A stretch of 64,000 bases of DNA from positions 124,001-188,000 of the forward strand of contig NZ_JOEQ01000015.1 of the NCBI RefSeq assembly GCF_000721075.1. The letters run 5' to 3'. Under the pieces are notes generated by a model, which saw only the letters and a program-made list of their open reading frames with translations, was not told the origin of the DNA and did not search any database. The stretch is from Streptosporangium amethystogenes (GTDB lineage: Bacteria > Actinomycetota > Actinomycetes > Streptosporangiales > Streptosporangiaceae). Positions 17,411 through 26,314 of the stretch are shown here, piece after piece; position 1 is the first letter of the stretch; each line of letters starts with the position of its first letter. The translations under genes were made by a program, and so were the position numbers.

Positions 17411-18412
17411 ATGAAGGTTGGGTTCACCATGGACCTGCGTAATCCACTGGGGCGGCCGTGGCGCGACCACTGGGAGGACTGCCTCCGTCTGATGTGCGAG
17501 TCGGAGGCGATGGGCTTCGACTACGTGATGGTGCAGGAGCACTTCTTCCAGCCGGACGGCTATGCACCGTCGGTGCCGGTCTTCCTGACACTGCTGGCTG
17601 AGCGCACCAGGACCATCCGAATCGGCTCCTACGTATACATCCTTCCGCTGCACCACGCGGCCATGCTGGCGCAGGAGACTGCGGTGCTGGACCATCTCTC
17701 GGAAGGGCGGCTCGACGTCACGGTCGGGTCGGGACACAGCGCCGCGGAATATCGCGCACTCGGCTATTCGCCGAAGACCCGGCCCTCCCGCATGCAGGAG
17801 GGCATCGAGGTGCTGAAGCGCGCTTGGACAGAGCGGCCGTTCAGCTACACGGGGCGTTACTATGACCTGCACGATGTCATGGTGCAGCCGGCACCGCTGC
17901 AACAGCCCCATCCGCCTCTGTGGGTCGCCGCCACCGCACCGCCGGCCGCCCGTCGCGCCGGCCAGGTCGGTGCCCATCTGCATGGCGCCTCCGTCGACCC
18001 GGCGTTCCACGAGGCGTACTTCGCCGGCCTGGCGGAGGCCGGCGTGCCACGCGATCAGGCCCGGATCTCGAACCCGTGGTCGATCACGGTCACGGATGAG
18101 AATCCGGACGCGGTGTGGGAGCGGCGTAAGGATCTCATCTTCGAGCGGTGGGACTTCTACCGGCGGATCCGCGACGACATGGGTGATCAGAACCTGCAAT
18201 ACGGCCTGCCGCCGTCGCCGGAGGCATACCGGGACTTCGAGCTGATCGGTGACGCGGACACGGTGATCGGGACGCTGAAGGGATTCGTCAGGTCGCTCCC
18301 GCTGACCGACATCGTCCATTCGGGGCCAGCCGGGGGGACACCACCGGACGAGGCGTACGCCGACCTCAAGCGCTTCGCCGATCAGGTCCTGCCGACACTC
18401 AAGAGCTGGTAG
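17411..18412 (+). CDS. Luciferase-like (LLM) flavin/F420-dependent monooxygenase
   Basis: A 333-aa bacterial-luciferase-fold protein. The N-terminal strand MKVGFTMDL, the EAMGFDYVMVQEHFF block, then LSEGRLDVTVGSGHSAAEY and PPLWVAATAP are typical of LLM-class oxidoreductases that use FMNH2 or F420H2. ATG 17411 follows a GGAGA site overlapping the stop of the amidohydrolase. Oxygenase versus F420 reductase cannot be decided from sequence. Transcription ends at the strong hairpin downstream. Confidence 0.87.
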   Translation: MKVGFTMDLRNPLGRPWRDHWEDCLRLMCESEAMGFDYVMVQEHFFQPDGYAPSVPVFLTLLAERTRTIRIGSYVYILPLHHAAMLAQETAVLDHLSEGRLDVTVGSGHSAAEYRALGYSPKTRPSRMQEGIEVLKRAWTERPFSYTGRYYDLHDVMVQPAPLQQPHPPLWVAATAPPAARRAGQVGAHLHGASVDPAFHEAYFAGLAEAGVPRDQARISNPWSITVTDENPDAVWERRKDLIFERWDFYRRIRDDMGDQNLQYGLPPSPEAYRDFELIGDADTVIGTLKGFVRSLPLTDIVHSGPAGGTPPDEAYADLKRFADQVLPTLKSW

Positions 18413-18472
18413 GGACGCGCAGGACGCCATATGGAGGTTCCTGCTCCACTGTGTGATCGGCGGAAGGCCACA

Positions 18473-18513
18473 GGGGTCCGGTCGCACCTGGCAGCCAGGT
18501 GCGACCGGACCCC
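18473..18513. terminator. Strong bidirectional terminator hairpin, 19-bp perfect stem
   Basis: GGGGTCCGGTCGCACCTGG (18473-18491) pairs perfectly with 18495-18513 around a 3-nt loop. It lies between the convergent luciferase-like gene and the MaoC gene. Confidence 0.85.
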
Positions 18514-18521
18514 GGCCGTCA

Positions 18522-18980
18522 TCACGGGCTTGCGTAGTAGCGGCTGACGGTCTCGGCGACGCAGGCCGGTTTCCGTCCGCCCTCGATCTCCATCGTCGAC
18601 CGCAGCACCGCTCCGACGCCGCCGGCGACGTCCTCCGCCTCCTGTAGCAGGGTGCTGACCCGCACGCGTGAGTTCACCGGCACCGGGCTCGGGAAACGCA
18701 CCCGGTTGAGACCGTAGTTGATCGACATTCGCACGCGGTCGATCCGGTAGATCTGACCGACCAGGACCGGCAGCAGCGACAGGGACAGGTGACCGTGCGC
18801 GATGGTCGTGCCGAAGGGGCCGTCCGCGGCCAGGACCGGATCGACGTGGATCCATTGGTGATCGCCGGTGGCTTCCGCGAACGCATTGATCCGCTCCTGG
18901 TCGATCGCCAGCCAGTCGCTCGTGCCGAGCGTCTCGCCGACGCAGGCCCTGAACTCGCCGAGATCTCTGAAGACGCGCAC
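18522..18980 (-). CDS. MaoC-like (R)-specific enoyl-CoA hydratase
   Basis: A 152-aa single hotdog domain. The hydratase-2 motif is well preserved: the catalytic Asp and His appear in GDHQWIHVDPVLA, followed by GPFGTTIAHGHLSLSL. It should hydrate trans-2-enoyl-CoA to the (R)-3-hydroxyacyl-CoA. The GTG start shares one base with the TAG stop of the upstream SDR gene, and GGAAGGAAC lies just ahead. It is the last gene of a six-gene minus-strand operon starting at 24175. Confidence 0.88.
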   Translation of the reverse strand: MRVFRDLGEFRACVGETLGTSDWLAIDQERINAFAEATGDHQWIHVDPVLAADGPFGTTIAHGHLSLSLLPVLVGQIYRIDRVRMSINYGLNRVRFPSPVPVNSRVRVSTLLQEAEDVAGGVGAVLRSTMEIEGGRKPACVAETVSRYYASP

Positions 18981-19723
18981 TACATGTTCCTTCCACCGGC
19001 GACCTCGGTCACGGTGCCGGTGATGAACCCGGACAGATCCGAGGAGAGAAACAGGACGGCCTTGGCGATGTCCTCGGGTTCGCCGATCCGGCCCAGCGGG
19101 ATGTCCGCGACCATCCTCGCGAGAACCTCGGGCGGCATGGCGGCCGTCATGGCTGTTCGGATCAGGCCCGGCTGGATCGCGTTGACCCGGACGTCGTACT
19201 TGGCCAGCTCGCGTGCGGCGGCCTTGGTGAGCCCGACGATGCCCGCCTTGGCGGCGCTGTAGTTGGTTTGCCCGAAATTGCCGACTTTTCCAGAAATCGA
19301 GGATATGTTCACGATGGAGCCGCGCCCCTGGGTCCTCATGGCCCGGCCGGCGGCGCGGGTGCCGAGCCAGGCCCCCGTCAGGTGAACGTCCACGACGGTC
19401 CTGAAGCTCTCCAGGGTCATTTTCGCCATTGTGGCGTCTCGGGTGATGCCCGCGTTGTTGACCATGACATCGACGGTTCCGAACGTTTCACGGCAGGTGT
19501 CGACCAGCGCGTCGACGGCGTGCTCATCGGTCACATCGCAGGGTACGGAGATGGCCTGGTGCCCCTGAGCCTTGAGGTCGGCGGCCGCCAGCCTGGCGCC
19601 TTCGGCGTTGATGTCGCTGACCACGACGGAGGCGCCATGCCGGGCCAGGACCGAGGCGATGGCCAGACCGATCCCCTGAGCGGACCCGGTGACAATGGCA
19701 TTGCGGCCCTCAAGAAGTTTCAC
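18980..19723 (-). CDS. FabG-like short-chain dehydrogenase/reductase
   Basis: A 247-aa classical SDR: cofactor motif GSAQGIG near residue 13, NNAG near 89, catalytic Ser in SSISG and YSAAK near 155. Expected role is NAD(P)-dependent oxidation of a 3-hydroxyacyl-CoA next to the MaoC hydratase. It is a close paralogue of the SDR at 53494-54237, sharing long stretches around the YxxxK site and [10 protein letters not shown]. Start is GTG 19723. Confidence 0.9.
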   Translation of the reverse strand: MKLLEGRNAIVTGSAQGIGLAIASVLARHGASVVVSDINAEGARLAAADLKAQGHQAISVPCDVTDEHAVDALVDTCRETFGTVDVMVNNAGITRDATMAKMTLESFRTVVDVHLTGAWLGTRAAGRAMRTQGRGSIVNISSISGKVGNFGQTNYSAAKAGIVGLTKAAARELAKYDVRVNAIQPGLIRTAMTAAMPPEVLARMVADIPLGRIGEPEDIAKAVLFLSSDLSGFITGTVTEVAGGRNM

Positions 19724-19765
19724 GTCTCATTCCGTTCATCAGTCGTCAGGTGAAAGCCGCAAGGT

Positions 19766-20572
19766 CTAGTCAACCCAGCGAGGTGCGCGCTTCTCGACGA
19801 AGGCGAGGGGGCCCTCGGTCTGGTCCGGGTGTCCCCACAGGCTGACGAGGTGTTGCGCGCCGACACGGCACGCATCCGTGAGTCCCAGCTCGAGAGCCGT
19901 CCACAGAGCCTTCTTGGTCGCTGCCATGGCGGCCGGGGAGTTGCGCGCGATCTTCTCCGCGAGCTCCTGCGCGGCCTCCCGCAGTTTCTCGGGCGGGTCG
20001 ACGATCTGGCTGATCATCCCGAGTTCGTAGGCACGCTGTGCCGTCATCCGCTCATGGGCACCGACGAGTGCCATCCGCATGACCGCCTCGAAGGGTATCT
20101 TCTTGGCCAGGCCGATCACTTCGATCGCGGTCACCTGGCCCACGCTGACGTGTGGGTCGAAGAACGTCGCGTCGGAGGCCGCGATGACGATGTCGGCGTC
20201 GGCGACGAAGTGCAGGCCGCCGCCCGCGCAGAGGCCGTTGACGGCCGCGACGACCGGCTTGGTGACGTTCTGGTGCCAGGATGTGAAATGGAGATCGAAG
20301 TCGATCAGGCTGTCCTGGTAGCGCTCCATGCCCACGCCGTCGGTGGCGATCTCGCTGAGGTCGGCTCCCGTCTGGAAGGCACGGCCCTCGCCGGTCTGCA
20401 CGATGACCCGTACGGCGGGGTCGCGGTCCAGTTCGAGCCAGGCGGCCGCCAGTTCCTCACGCATCGCGTTGTTCATGGCGTTGAGCACCTCGGGCCGGTT
20501 GTTGACCAGCCAGCCGACAGGGCCGTGGCGCTCCACCTTGATGGTCTCGTACGTAGTAGTCATGCCTGGCAT
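19766..20572 (-). CDS. Enoyl-CoA hydratase/isomerase (crotonase family)
   Basis: A 268-aa crotonase-fold protein. The oxyanion-hole region is AVNGLCAGGGLHFVADADI and the second catalytic region is DPHVSVGQVTAIEVIGLA. ATG 20572 sits close behind AGGAGAGG; GTG 20587, overlapping the previous stop, and ATG 20563 are alternatives. The sequence YETIKVERHGPVGWLV at the N-terminus is nearly shared with the divergent crotonase at 24254, so the two are recent paralogues on either side of one promoter region. Confidence 0.88.
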   Translation of the reverse strand: MPGMTTTYETIKVERHGPVGWLVNNRPEVLNAMNNAMREELAAAWLELDRDPAVRVIVQTGEGRAFQTGADLSEIATDGVGMERYQDSLIDFDLHFTSWHQNVTKPVVAAVNGLCAGGGLHFVADADIVIAASDATFFDPHVSVGQVTAIEVIGLAKKIPFEAVMRMALVGAHERMTAQRAYELGMISQIVDPPEKLREAAQELAEKIARNSPAAMAATKKALWTALELGLTDACRVGAQHLVSLWGHPDQTEGPLAFVEKRAPRWVD

Positions 20573-20583
20573 GTCCTCTCCTG

Positions 20584-21693
20584 TCACGCGACTTCGTGTT
20601 CAAGCAGCTCGCTCAGCGCGGCGACGTGCTCTTCGACCTGCCCGAGCAGGCGGGCACTCGTGCGCGCCCGCTTGTAGTACAGGTGTGCGTCGTGCTCCCA
20701 GGTGAAGCCGACGCCGCCGTGCAGCTGGATCGTCTGGGCGGTGACCCAGGTCGACGCCTTGGCCGCCATGAGCGCGGCCACGAGGGAGTTGCGTGAGAGC
20801 TCGGTGCCCGACGACCGCGTGGCGGTGTAGACGGCGGAGCGCGCGGACTCGACCTGGATGAGCGCGTCGGACAGTCGCTGCTTGACGACCTGGAACGATC
20901 CGATGGGCCGCGCGAACTGGATGCGCGTCTTAGCGTACGCGACGACCATGTCGAGACAGCGCTGGGCGACACCGGTCTGCTCGGCCGCGAGAAGCGCGCG
21001 CGAGACGTCGGCGGCCGTGGCCAGGGCGGCGTCGCAGCCCACCGGCCCGACGAGCTCGGCCTCCACACCGGTCAGCTGGAGCCGCGCCATCTTCCGTGTC
21101 TGGTCCAGCGTGACGAGTGGCTCCGCGCTGAGGCCGGCGGCGTCGCGCTCGACGGCGAAGACGCCGGGACCGTCCGGTGTCCGTGCCACCACCAGCAGGA
21201 GATCGGCGGTCGCGCCGTCGACCACGTGGTGCTTCGTTCCGTCGAGCCACCATCTGTCCCCCGCGCACCGTGCGGTGGTGCGCACGCCGGATACGTCCCA
21301 CCGGGCGCCGGCTTCGGCGAGGGCCACGGTCGCGGTGAGCTCGCCGTGGGCGATCCGGCGCCCGTGGCACTCCATCGCGCGCGGATCGTCCAGCGCGAGC
21401 AGCAAGGGGACGGCGAGCACTGAGGTCGCGAAGAGCGGCGTGCAGGCGAGCGAGGCACCGCACTCCTCGACGGCGACAGCCAACTCCGTGGGGCCGAGTC
21501 CGCCGCCGCCGTAACGCTCGGGCAGCATCAGGCCGGGCAGGTCGAGCCGCACCAGCAGCCGCCAGGTGGAATCGTCCCAGCCGCGCTCGGTCATCATGGC
21601 CGCGCGGACCCGGGCGGAGGTGCTGGCGCCGGACAGGGCGCTCCGTACGCTCTCGCGGAACTGATCGAGGTCCTCTTCCGAGGTGGTGGTCAT
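20584..21693 (-). CDS. Acyl-CoA dehydrogenase, divergent FadE type
   Basis: A 369-aa protein with acyl-CoA dehydrogenase domains: LMLPERYGGGGLGPTELAV, ARPIGSFQVVKQRLSD and QLHGGVGFTWEHDAHLYYKRA. There is no EGT catalytic motif at the C-terminus, as in the smaller partners of heterotetrameric FadE pairs of steroid-type pathways, where the catalytic base lies elsewhere. ATG 21693 has AGGAG upstream and is preferred over the 33-nt longer frame. It may form a complex with another FadE in the cluster, such as the one at 25003. Confidence 0.85.
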   Translation of the reverse strand: MTTTSEEDLDQFRESVRSALSGASTSARVRAAMMTERGWDDSTWRLLVRLDLPGLMLPERYGGGGLGPTELAVAVEECGASLACTPLFATSVLAVPLLLALDDPRAMECHGRRIAHGELTATVALAEAGARWDVSGVRTTARCAGDRWWLDGTKHHVVDGATADLLLVVARTPDGPGVFAVERDAAGLSAEPLVTLDQTRKMARLQLTGVEAELVGPVGCDAALATAADVSRALLAAEQTGVAQRCLDMVVAYAKTRIQFARPIGSFQVVKQRLSDALIQVESARSAVYTATRSSGTELSRNSLVAALMAAKASTWVTAQTIQLHGGVGFTWEHDAHLYYKRARTSARLLGQVEEHVAALSELLEHEVA

Positions 21694-21722
21694 GGCCGCT
21701 CCTAGATCTATACGGCGCCGAT

Positions 21723-22904
21723 TCATACGACGCCGTCGTGGTGCAGTCGGTGGATGGACGCGTCGTCGTACCCGAGCTCGCGGAGGATCGTGTCGGTGTG
21801 CTCGCCCAGGGCCGGGACGGGACCGGCGGGGGTCTTCCAGGCGGAGCTCACCGGAGGCGCGAGCGGGGTGGCGACCGGGCCGGCCGGCGCGGGCACGGTC
21901 AGCCAGCGGTCACGCGACACGAGCTGGGGGTGGTCGACGACCTCCGCCAGGCCGTTGACCAGGGCGCAGCCGATGCCGGCCCGGTGCAGCGCGGTGACGG
22001 CCTCGGAGCCGCCAAGGCGGCCGATGACCGAGGCGAGAAGCTCGTCGATGTCGGCTCGGTGAGTGACGCGCGCCTGGTTCGTGGCGTACCTGGGATCGCC
22101 GGCCAGGTCGGGCCTCTCCAGCACCGCCGTGGCGAGCTTCGCCCACTCGCGGTCGTTCTGGACGCTCACCGCCACGAGCTTGCCGTCGGCGGTCCGGTAG
22201 ACGTCGTACGGTGCGATGGACGGGTGGCTCATGCCGGACGCGAGGCCGGGTACCGAACCGTGCTTGTGCACGATGAGGGGGTAGCCCATCCAGTCGGCCA
22301 GGGCATCGAGCATCGACACCTCCAGCACGCAGCCCTCGCCCGTACGCTCGCGGCCGAGCAGCGCCGAGAGCACGGAGGAGAACCCGAACATTCCGGCCGC
22401 GATGTCGGCCACGGAGATGCCCGGCTTGATCGGGTGCTCCAGGCTCCCTGTGATCGTCGTCAGGCCGCCCTCGGCCTGGATGAGCAGGTCGTATGCCTTG
22501 CGGTCGTCGTACGGGCCGCCGGTGCCGTAGCCGGAGATCTCGCAGACGACGAGCCGCGGATGCCCGGCGAGCAGGGTCGCGCCGTCCAGGCCCAAGCGGG
22601 AGGTCGCCCCGGGTACGAGGTTGTGCACGAACACGTCGGCCCGCGCCAGCAGGGCCTCGAGAACGCGACGGCCCTGCGGCGCCTTGACGTCGAGCGCCAG
22701 CGACTCCTTGTTGCGGTTGGCCCAGGCGAAGTGCGCCCCGGTGCCGTTGGCGTGGGTGTCGAAGTGCCGGGCGAAGTCGCCGCCGTCGGGCCGCTCCACC
22801 TTGATGACGCGTGCTCCCAGGTCGGCGAGCTGGCGGGTCGCGTACGGCGCCGAGACGGCCTGCTCCATCGAGACGACCAGCAGGCCGTCGAGTGGTGCCG
22901 TCAT
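21723..22904 (-). CDS. CaiB/BaiF family CoA transferase
   Basis: A 393-aa family III CoA transferase. The N-terminal AVSAPYATRQLADLGARVIK and the catalytic Asp of LEVSMLDALADWM are clear, with the C-terminal PALGEHTDTILRELGYDD typical of the family. It would activate a carboxylic acid by moving CoA from another thioester, without ATP. ATG 22904 overlaps the stop of the double-hotdog gene (ATGA); the longer frame upstream is an artefact of overlapping reading frames. Confidence 0.9.
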   Translation of the reverse strand: MTAPLDGLLVVSMEQAVSAPYATRQLADLGARVIKVERPDGGDFARHFDTHANGTGAHFAWANRNKESLALDVKAPQGRRVLEALLARADVFVHNLVPGATSRLGLDGATLLAGHPRLVVCEISGYGTGGPYDDRKAYDLLIQAEGGLTTITGSLEHPIKPGISVADIAAGMFGFSSVLSALLGRERTGEGCVLEVSMLDALADWMGYPLIVHKHGSVPGLASGMSHPSIAPYDVYRTADGKLVAVSVQNDREWAKLATAVLERPDLAGDPRYATNQARVTHRADIDELLASVIGRLGGSEAVTALHRAGIGCALVNGLAEVVDHPQLVSRDRWLTVPAPAGPVATPLAPPVSSAWKTPAGPVPALGEHTDTILRELGYDDASIHRLHHDGVV

Positions 22905-24175
22905 GTGCGGGAGAAGTGCTCGATGGCGGCCTGCAGCGTGCCGTCGAGGGTGCTCGCACCGCCGATCGGCTCGGGCAGGACGACGGGTCCGTGCTCGCGG
23001 CTCGGCAGCAGGATGGTCGCCGTCCCCGGCGCCGTGACCTGGCCACGCTGGTTGGTCGCGGACAGTTCGAGGTCGACGGCCGGGTGGACGCCGTTGCCGT
23101 CCTCGACGAGGTGCTTGCGCACGACGGTGCCGGTGATCCACTGGGCGTCGCCGATGTAGTTGAACTGACGGAACTCCACGCGCAGCCGCCAGAGCCAGGC
23201 GTCGTCGCCCATCCAGTCGGTGCAGGCGTGGATCATCCAGGTCTCACGCATCCGCCCATAGTCGAAGGTCGTGGGGTTGCCGGAGCGGCGCGCGAACTCC
23301 GGGTCCCAGTGCACCCGCTGCATGGCGTCCCAGACCCCGAGTTCGTCGCGGTGGTAGAAGCGCGGGATGCGCCGGCGGTTCCGGTGCGCCAGACGCAGGG
23401 GCGCGACACCATAGACGCCCGTGCCCATGCCGGTGTGCCAGCAGACGATGTCGGTCACGGTGAGGGGGCCCTTGACGAGGGGGGTGATCGCGTCGCCTTC
23501 GTGAACGTCCTCGAACCATCGCGGCTCCGCGCCGCGGGGCCGCTCGGCGGTGTACCGGGCGTCGATCTCGGCGATCCGTTCCTCGGTCCAGGGCTCGATC
23601 GCGACGTCGTCGTACTTCTTGCGCTTGCGCGCCTCGGTGCGCTCGGTGCGGATCATCAGCCGGTACTGCCCGGCGAGCGGGGTGCCGTCGGCGTCGGCGA
23701 AGACGTTGGCGTTCCACTCGTGGACGGCGCGCCCACTGAACTCGCTGGGCTTGTCGAGCACGCCCACGAGGGCGTTGCGCCGGTGGACGGCCCGGTCGGC
23801 GTACAACGGCGACCACCACTCGCGTTCGCACGCGGAGTAGAAGGCGTGGACACCGCGCAGCGGGTCGCCCTTTAGCTCGTCCTGACGGGCCAGGTCGGCC
23901 TCGGTCAGCACGTCCTCGCCGATGACGCTGTCGCCGCCCACGAGCGGAAACGGGGCGATCGGGCGGCCCCAGCGCGAGCGCTCGGCGTAGCCGGGGTCGC
24001 ACCACAGCGGGTTGTCGTCGCCGTAGGAGCGGGCGGCGATGCGGAACGCGTCGGTACCGGGCCGCAGGTAGTGGGGCGGCACCGGGTTGGGCTGGGCGAT
24101 GCCGATGCGCGCACGCAGTGCCGCCACCCCCCCGTCCGTGATGCGGGGCTGGGTCTTCTCATCCGTCGGAGCCAT
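22901..24175 (-). CDS. FAS1-like/MaoC double-hotdog dehydratase
   Basis: A 424-aa protein with two hotdog regions, the first resembling the FAS1-like dehydratase N-terminal domain (RIAARSYGDDNPLWCDPGYA) and the second around VTDIVCWHTGMGTGVYGVAP and the C-terminal strand block. Large substrate pockets are typical of this group, which often acts on bulky cyclic acyl-CoAs. It is first in the six-gene operon down to 18522, 78 bp from the divergent crotonase with a palindrome in between. Confidence 0.82.
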   Translation of the reverse strand: MAPTDEKTQPRITDGGVAALRARIGIAQPNPVPPHYLRPGTDAFRIAARSYGDDNPLWCDPGYAERSRWGRPIAPFPLVGGDSVIGEDVLTEADLARQDELKGDPLRGVHAFYSACEREWWSPLYADRAVHRRNALVGVLDKPSEFSGRAVHEWNANVFADADGTPLAGQYRLMIRTERTEARKRKKYDDVAIEPWTEERIAEIDARYTAERPRGAEPRWFEDVHEGDAITPLVKGPLTVTDIVCWHTGMGTGVYGVAPLRLAHRNRRRIPRFYHRDELGVWDAMQRVHWDPEFARRSGNPTTFDYGRMRETWMIHACTDWMGDDAWLWRLRVEFRQFNYIGDAQWITGTVVRKHLVEDGNGVHPAVDLELSATNQRGQVTAPGTATILLPSREHGPVVLPEPIGGASTLDGTLQAAIEHFSRT

Positions 24176-24208
24176 GTTGCCTGGACGTCCTCTCGCCTTT
24201 TCTTTGCT

Positions 24209-24226
24209 ATCTTATAACTATAAGAT
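24209..24226. promoter_or_regulatory. AT-rich 18-bp perfect palindrome between divergent operons
   Basis: ATCTTATAACTATAAGAT is perfectly self-complementary apart from the central AC (8-2-8). It is preceded by TTTGCT. It sits between the operon reading left from 24175 and the crotonase reading right from 24254, so one bound repressor could control both. It shares ATCTTA with the other cluster elements. Confidence 0.7.
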
Positions 24227-24253
24227 TCGACATGTCGAGAAAGCGGGGGGCGC

Positions 24254-25006
24254 ATGGTGTACGAGACGTTGCTCGTCGAGCGTCACGGGCCGGTGGGCTG
24301 GCTTGTGTTCGACCGGCCGCACGCCGGCAACGCCATGGACGCCGTGATGATGGCCGAACTGCCGCGCGCCTGGCGCGAGCTCGACCGGGACGAGGACGTG
24401 CGCTGCATCGTCGTGTCCGGACGCGGCAAGGCGTTCCAGACCGGGCTGGACATGGCGGCCCTCGCCCGCGACCCTGCGAGCCTGCGGGAGTCGAGCCGGC
24501 GCACTCGTGACGCGGCGCTGGAGCTGACCGGCTGGCATCTCGGCGTCGGCGTGCCGGTCGTCGCCGCTGTCAACGGGGTGTGCGCCGGGGGAGGTCTGCA
24601 CTTCGTGGTCGACGCCGACGTCGTCCTCGCCGCGCGCCACGCCACCTTCGTCGACCCCCACGTCAGCGTCGGCCAGGTCAGCGCCTGGGAGGCCGTAGGC
24701 CTGGTGCGCCGGATACCTGCCACGGCCGCCGCCCGCCTCGCGCTCATCGGGGTGCACGAGCGCCTCGATGCCACGCGGGCGCGCCAGCTGGGACTGGTCG
24801 GCGAGGTGGTCGACGGCGAGGAGTTGCGAGACGCGGCGCAGCGTGTGGCCGAAGCGATCGCCCGCGGTCACCCCGTATCGGTACGGCGGATCAAGCAGGC
24901 GCTCTGGCGGTCGGAGGAACTCGGTCTGGCCGGAGCGCTCACAGCGGCCCGCGAAGCGGCGCCGCGGCCGATGCATCACCAGAGAGACGGAGAGGTTCAG
25001 CCATGA
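24254..25006 (+). CDS. Enoyl-CoA hydratase/isomerase (crotonase family)
   Basis: A 250-aa crotonase. The oxyanion-hole region AVNGVCAGGGLHFVVDADVV and FVDPHVSVGQVSAWEAVGLV align closely with the paralogue at 19766-20572. ATG 24254 has a purine-rich GGGGGG leader. Its stop overlaps the start of the acyl-CoA dehydrogenase (ATGA). Confidence 0.9.
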   Translation: MVYETLLVERHGPVGWLVFDRPHAGNAMDAVMMAELPRAWRELDRDEDVRCIVVSGRGKAFQTGLDMAALARDPASLRESSRRTRDAALELTGWHLGVGVPVVAAVNGVCAGGGLHFVVDADVVLAARHATFVDPHVSVGQVSAWEAVGLVRRIPATAAARLALIGVHERLDATRARQLGLVGEVVDGEELRDAAQRVAEAIARGHPVSVRRIKQALWRSEELGLAGALTAAREAAPRPMHHQRDGEVQP

Positions 25007-26307
25007 CAGAGCAGCAGCCGGCGTCCACTGAGGTGCCGGTCGGACCGGACGTGCGGCCCGATCTGGCCGTCGAGGCGGTCCGGGGGTGGATCGAGGCCCA
25101 CGTGCCCAGGCCGTGGCGCGAGGCGGGGGAGAGAGGCGGCGCGCGCGCGGTACGCGTGGTCAGGTCGCCCGAGGAGTACCAGGCGTGGTATCCCGTCTTC
25201 GGCGCCTCCGGCCTGGTCGCCCCGACCTGGGACGTCGAGCACGGTGGGCTCGGCTGGAGGCGGCCCGTCGCTGCGGCCGTCGAGAAGGTGCTGCGCCGGT
25301 ACCATCTCCCGAGGCTCAACCCCCTCGGGCTCAACCTCGTCGCCCCGGCGCTGTTCGCGCACGGGACTCCGGAACAGCGCCGCCGCTTCCTCGGCCCGAT
25401 CGTCCGGGCCGAGGAGTTCTGGTGTCAGCTGTTCAGCGAGCCCGGTTCCGGCAGCGACCTCGCCTCGCTGTCGACGAGGGCCGAGCGGGACGGCGACACA
25501 TGGGTGGTGACCGGTCAGAAGGTGTGGACGACGTGGGCCGATCGCGCCGACTTCGGCGTCCTGCTCGCCCGCACCGATCCGGACCTGCCCAAGCACCAGG
25601 GCATCGGCTATTTCCTCATGGAGATGCGGCAGCCCGGCGTCGAGGTCAGGCCGCTCCCTCACATCGGCGGGGAGACGGAGTTCTTTGAGGTGTTCTTCGA
25701 CGGTGCCAGGGTCCCGGACGGTCACAGAGTCGGCGAGGTCGGCGCCGGCTGGAGGGTCGCGCAGGCGACTCTCAGCGGGGAGCGGCAGATGGCGTCCGGG
25801 TCGGGATCGGGCGGCGTCGACCGGATCGGCGGTGTGAGCGCCTCCCATCTCGTACGCCTGGCTCGCCGGCGGAGCGCGGCCGGCCTGCCGGGCGGCTGGG
25901 ACGATCCGGTGACCCGAGAGCACATCGTCTGGCTGTGGTGCGAGGAGCAGGCTCGTACCTGGACGAACCAGCGCGTCCGGGACCGGCTCGCTGGCAACCT
26001 CCCGCCGGGACCGGAGAGCTCGATCGGCAAGGTGCACGGCTCCGAGCTCAACCAGCGTGTCCAGGAGATGGCCGCGGACCTGCTGGGCGAGGATGCCATG
26101 GCGTGGCGCGGATCGGCCTCGACGCCCGCCGAATACTGGGATGGCATGCCGGCGGAGATCCGTGGACTGCTCCGCAGCCGTGCCAACACCATCGAGGGCG
26201 GCACCACCGAGGTCAACAAGAACGTGATCGCCGAACGGGTCCTGGGACTACCGAAGGACTTCGACCCCTACCGGGGAAGGCCCTGGCGGGAACTGCCCCG
26301 GAGCTGA
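25003..26307 (+). CDS. Acyl-CoA dehydrogenase (long FadE type)
   Basis: A 434-aa FAD enzyme, longer than the canonical 380-400 aa. Motifs are CQLFSEPGSGSDLASL, TGQKVWTTWADRADFG and, at the C-terminus, NTIEGGTTEVNKNVIAERVLGLP, with the glutamate in the EGGT position. A frame open from 24580 overlaps the crotonase; ATG 25003 is the start because it overlaps the crotonase stop and follows GAGAGG. It is co-transcribed with the crotonase. Confidence 0.9.
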   Translation: MTEQQPASTEVPVGPDVRPDLAVEAVRGWIEAHVPRPWREAGERGGARAVRVVRSPEEYQAWYPVFGASGLVAPTWDVEHGGLGWRRPVAAAVEKVLRRYHLPRLNPLGLNLVAPALFAHGTPEQRRRFLGPIVRAEEFWCQLFSEPGSGSDLASLSTRAERDGDTWVVTGQKVWTTWADRADFGVLLARTDPDLPKHQGIGYFLMEMRQPGVEVRPLPHIGGETEFFEVFFDGARVPDGHRVGEVGAGWRVAQATLSGERQMASGSGSGGVDRIGGVSASHLVRLARRRSAAGLPGGWDDPVTREHIVWLWCEEQARTWTNQRVRDRLAGNLPPGPESSIGKVHGSELNQRVQEMAADLLGEDAMAWRGSASTPAEYWDGMPAEIRGLLRSRANTIEGGTTEVNKNVIAERVLGLPKDFDPYRGRPWRELPRS

Positions 26308-26314
26308 GCGGGAC

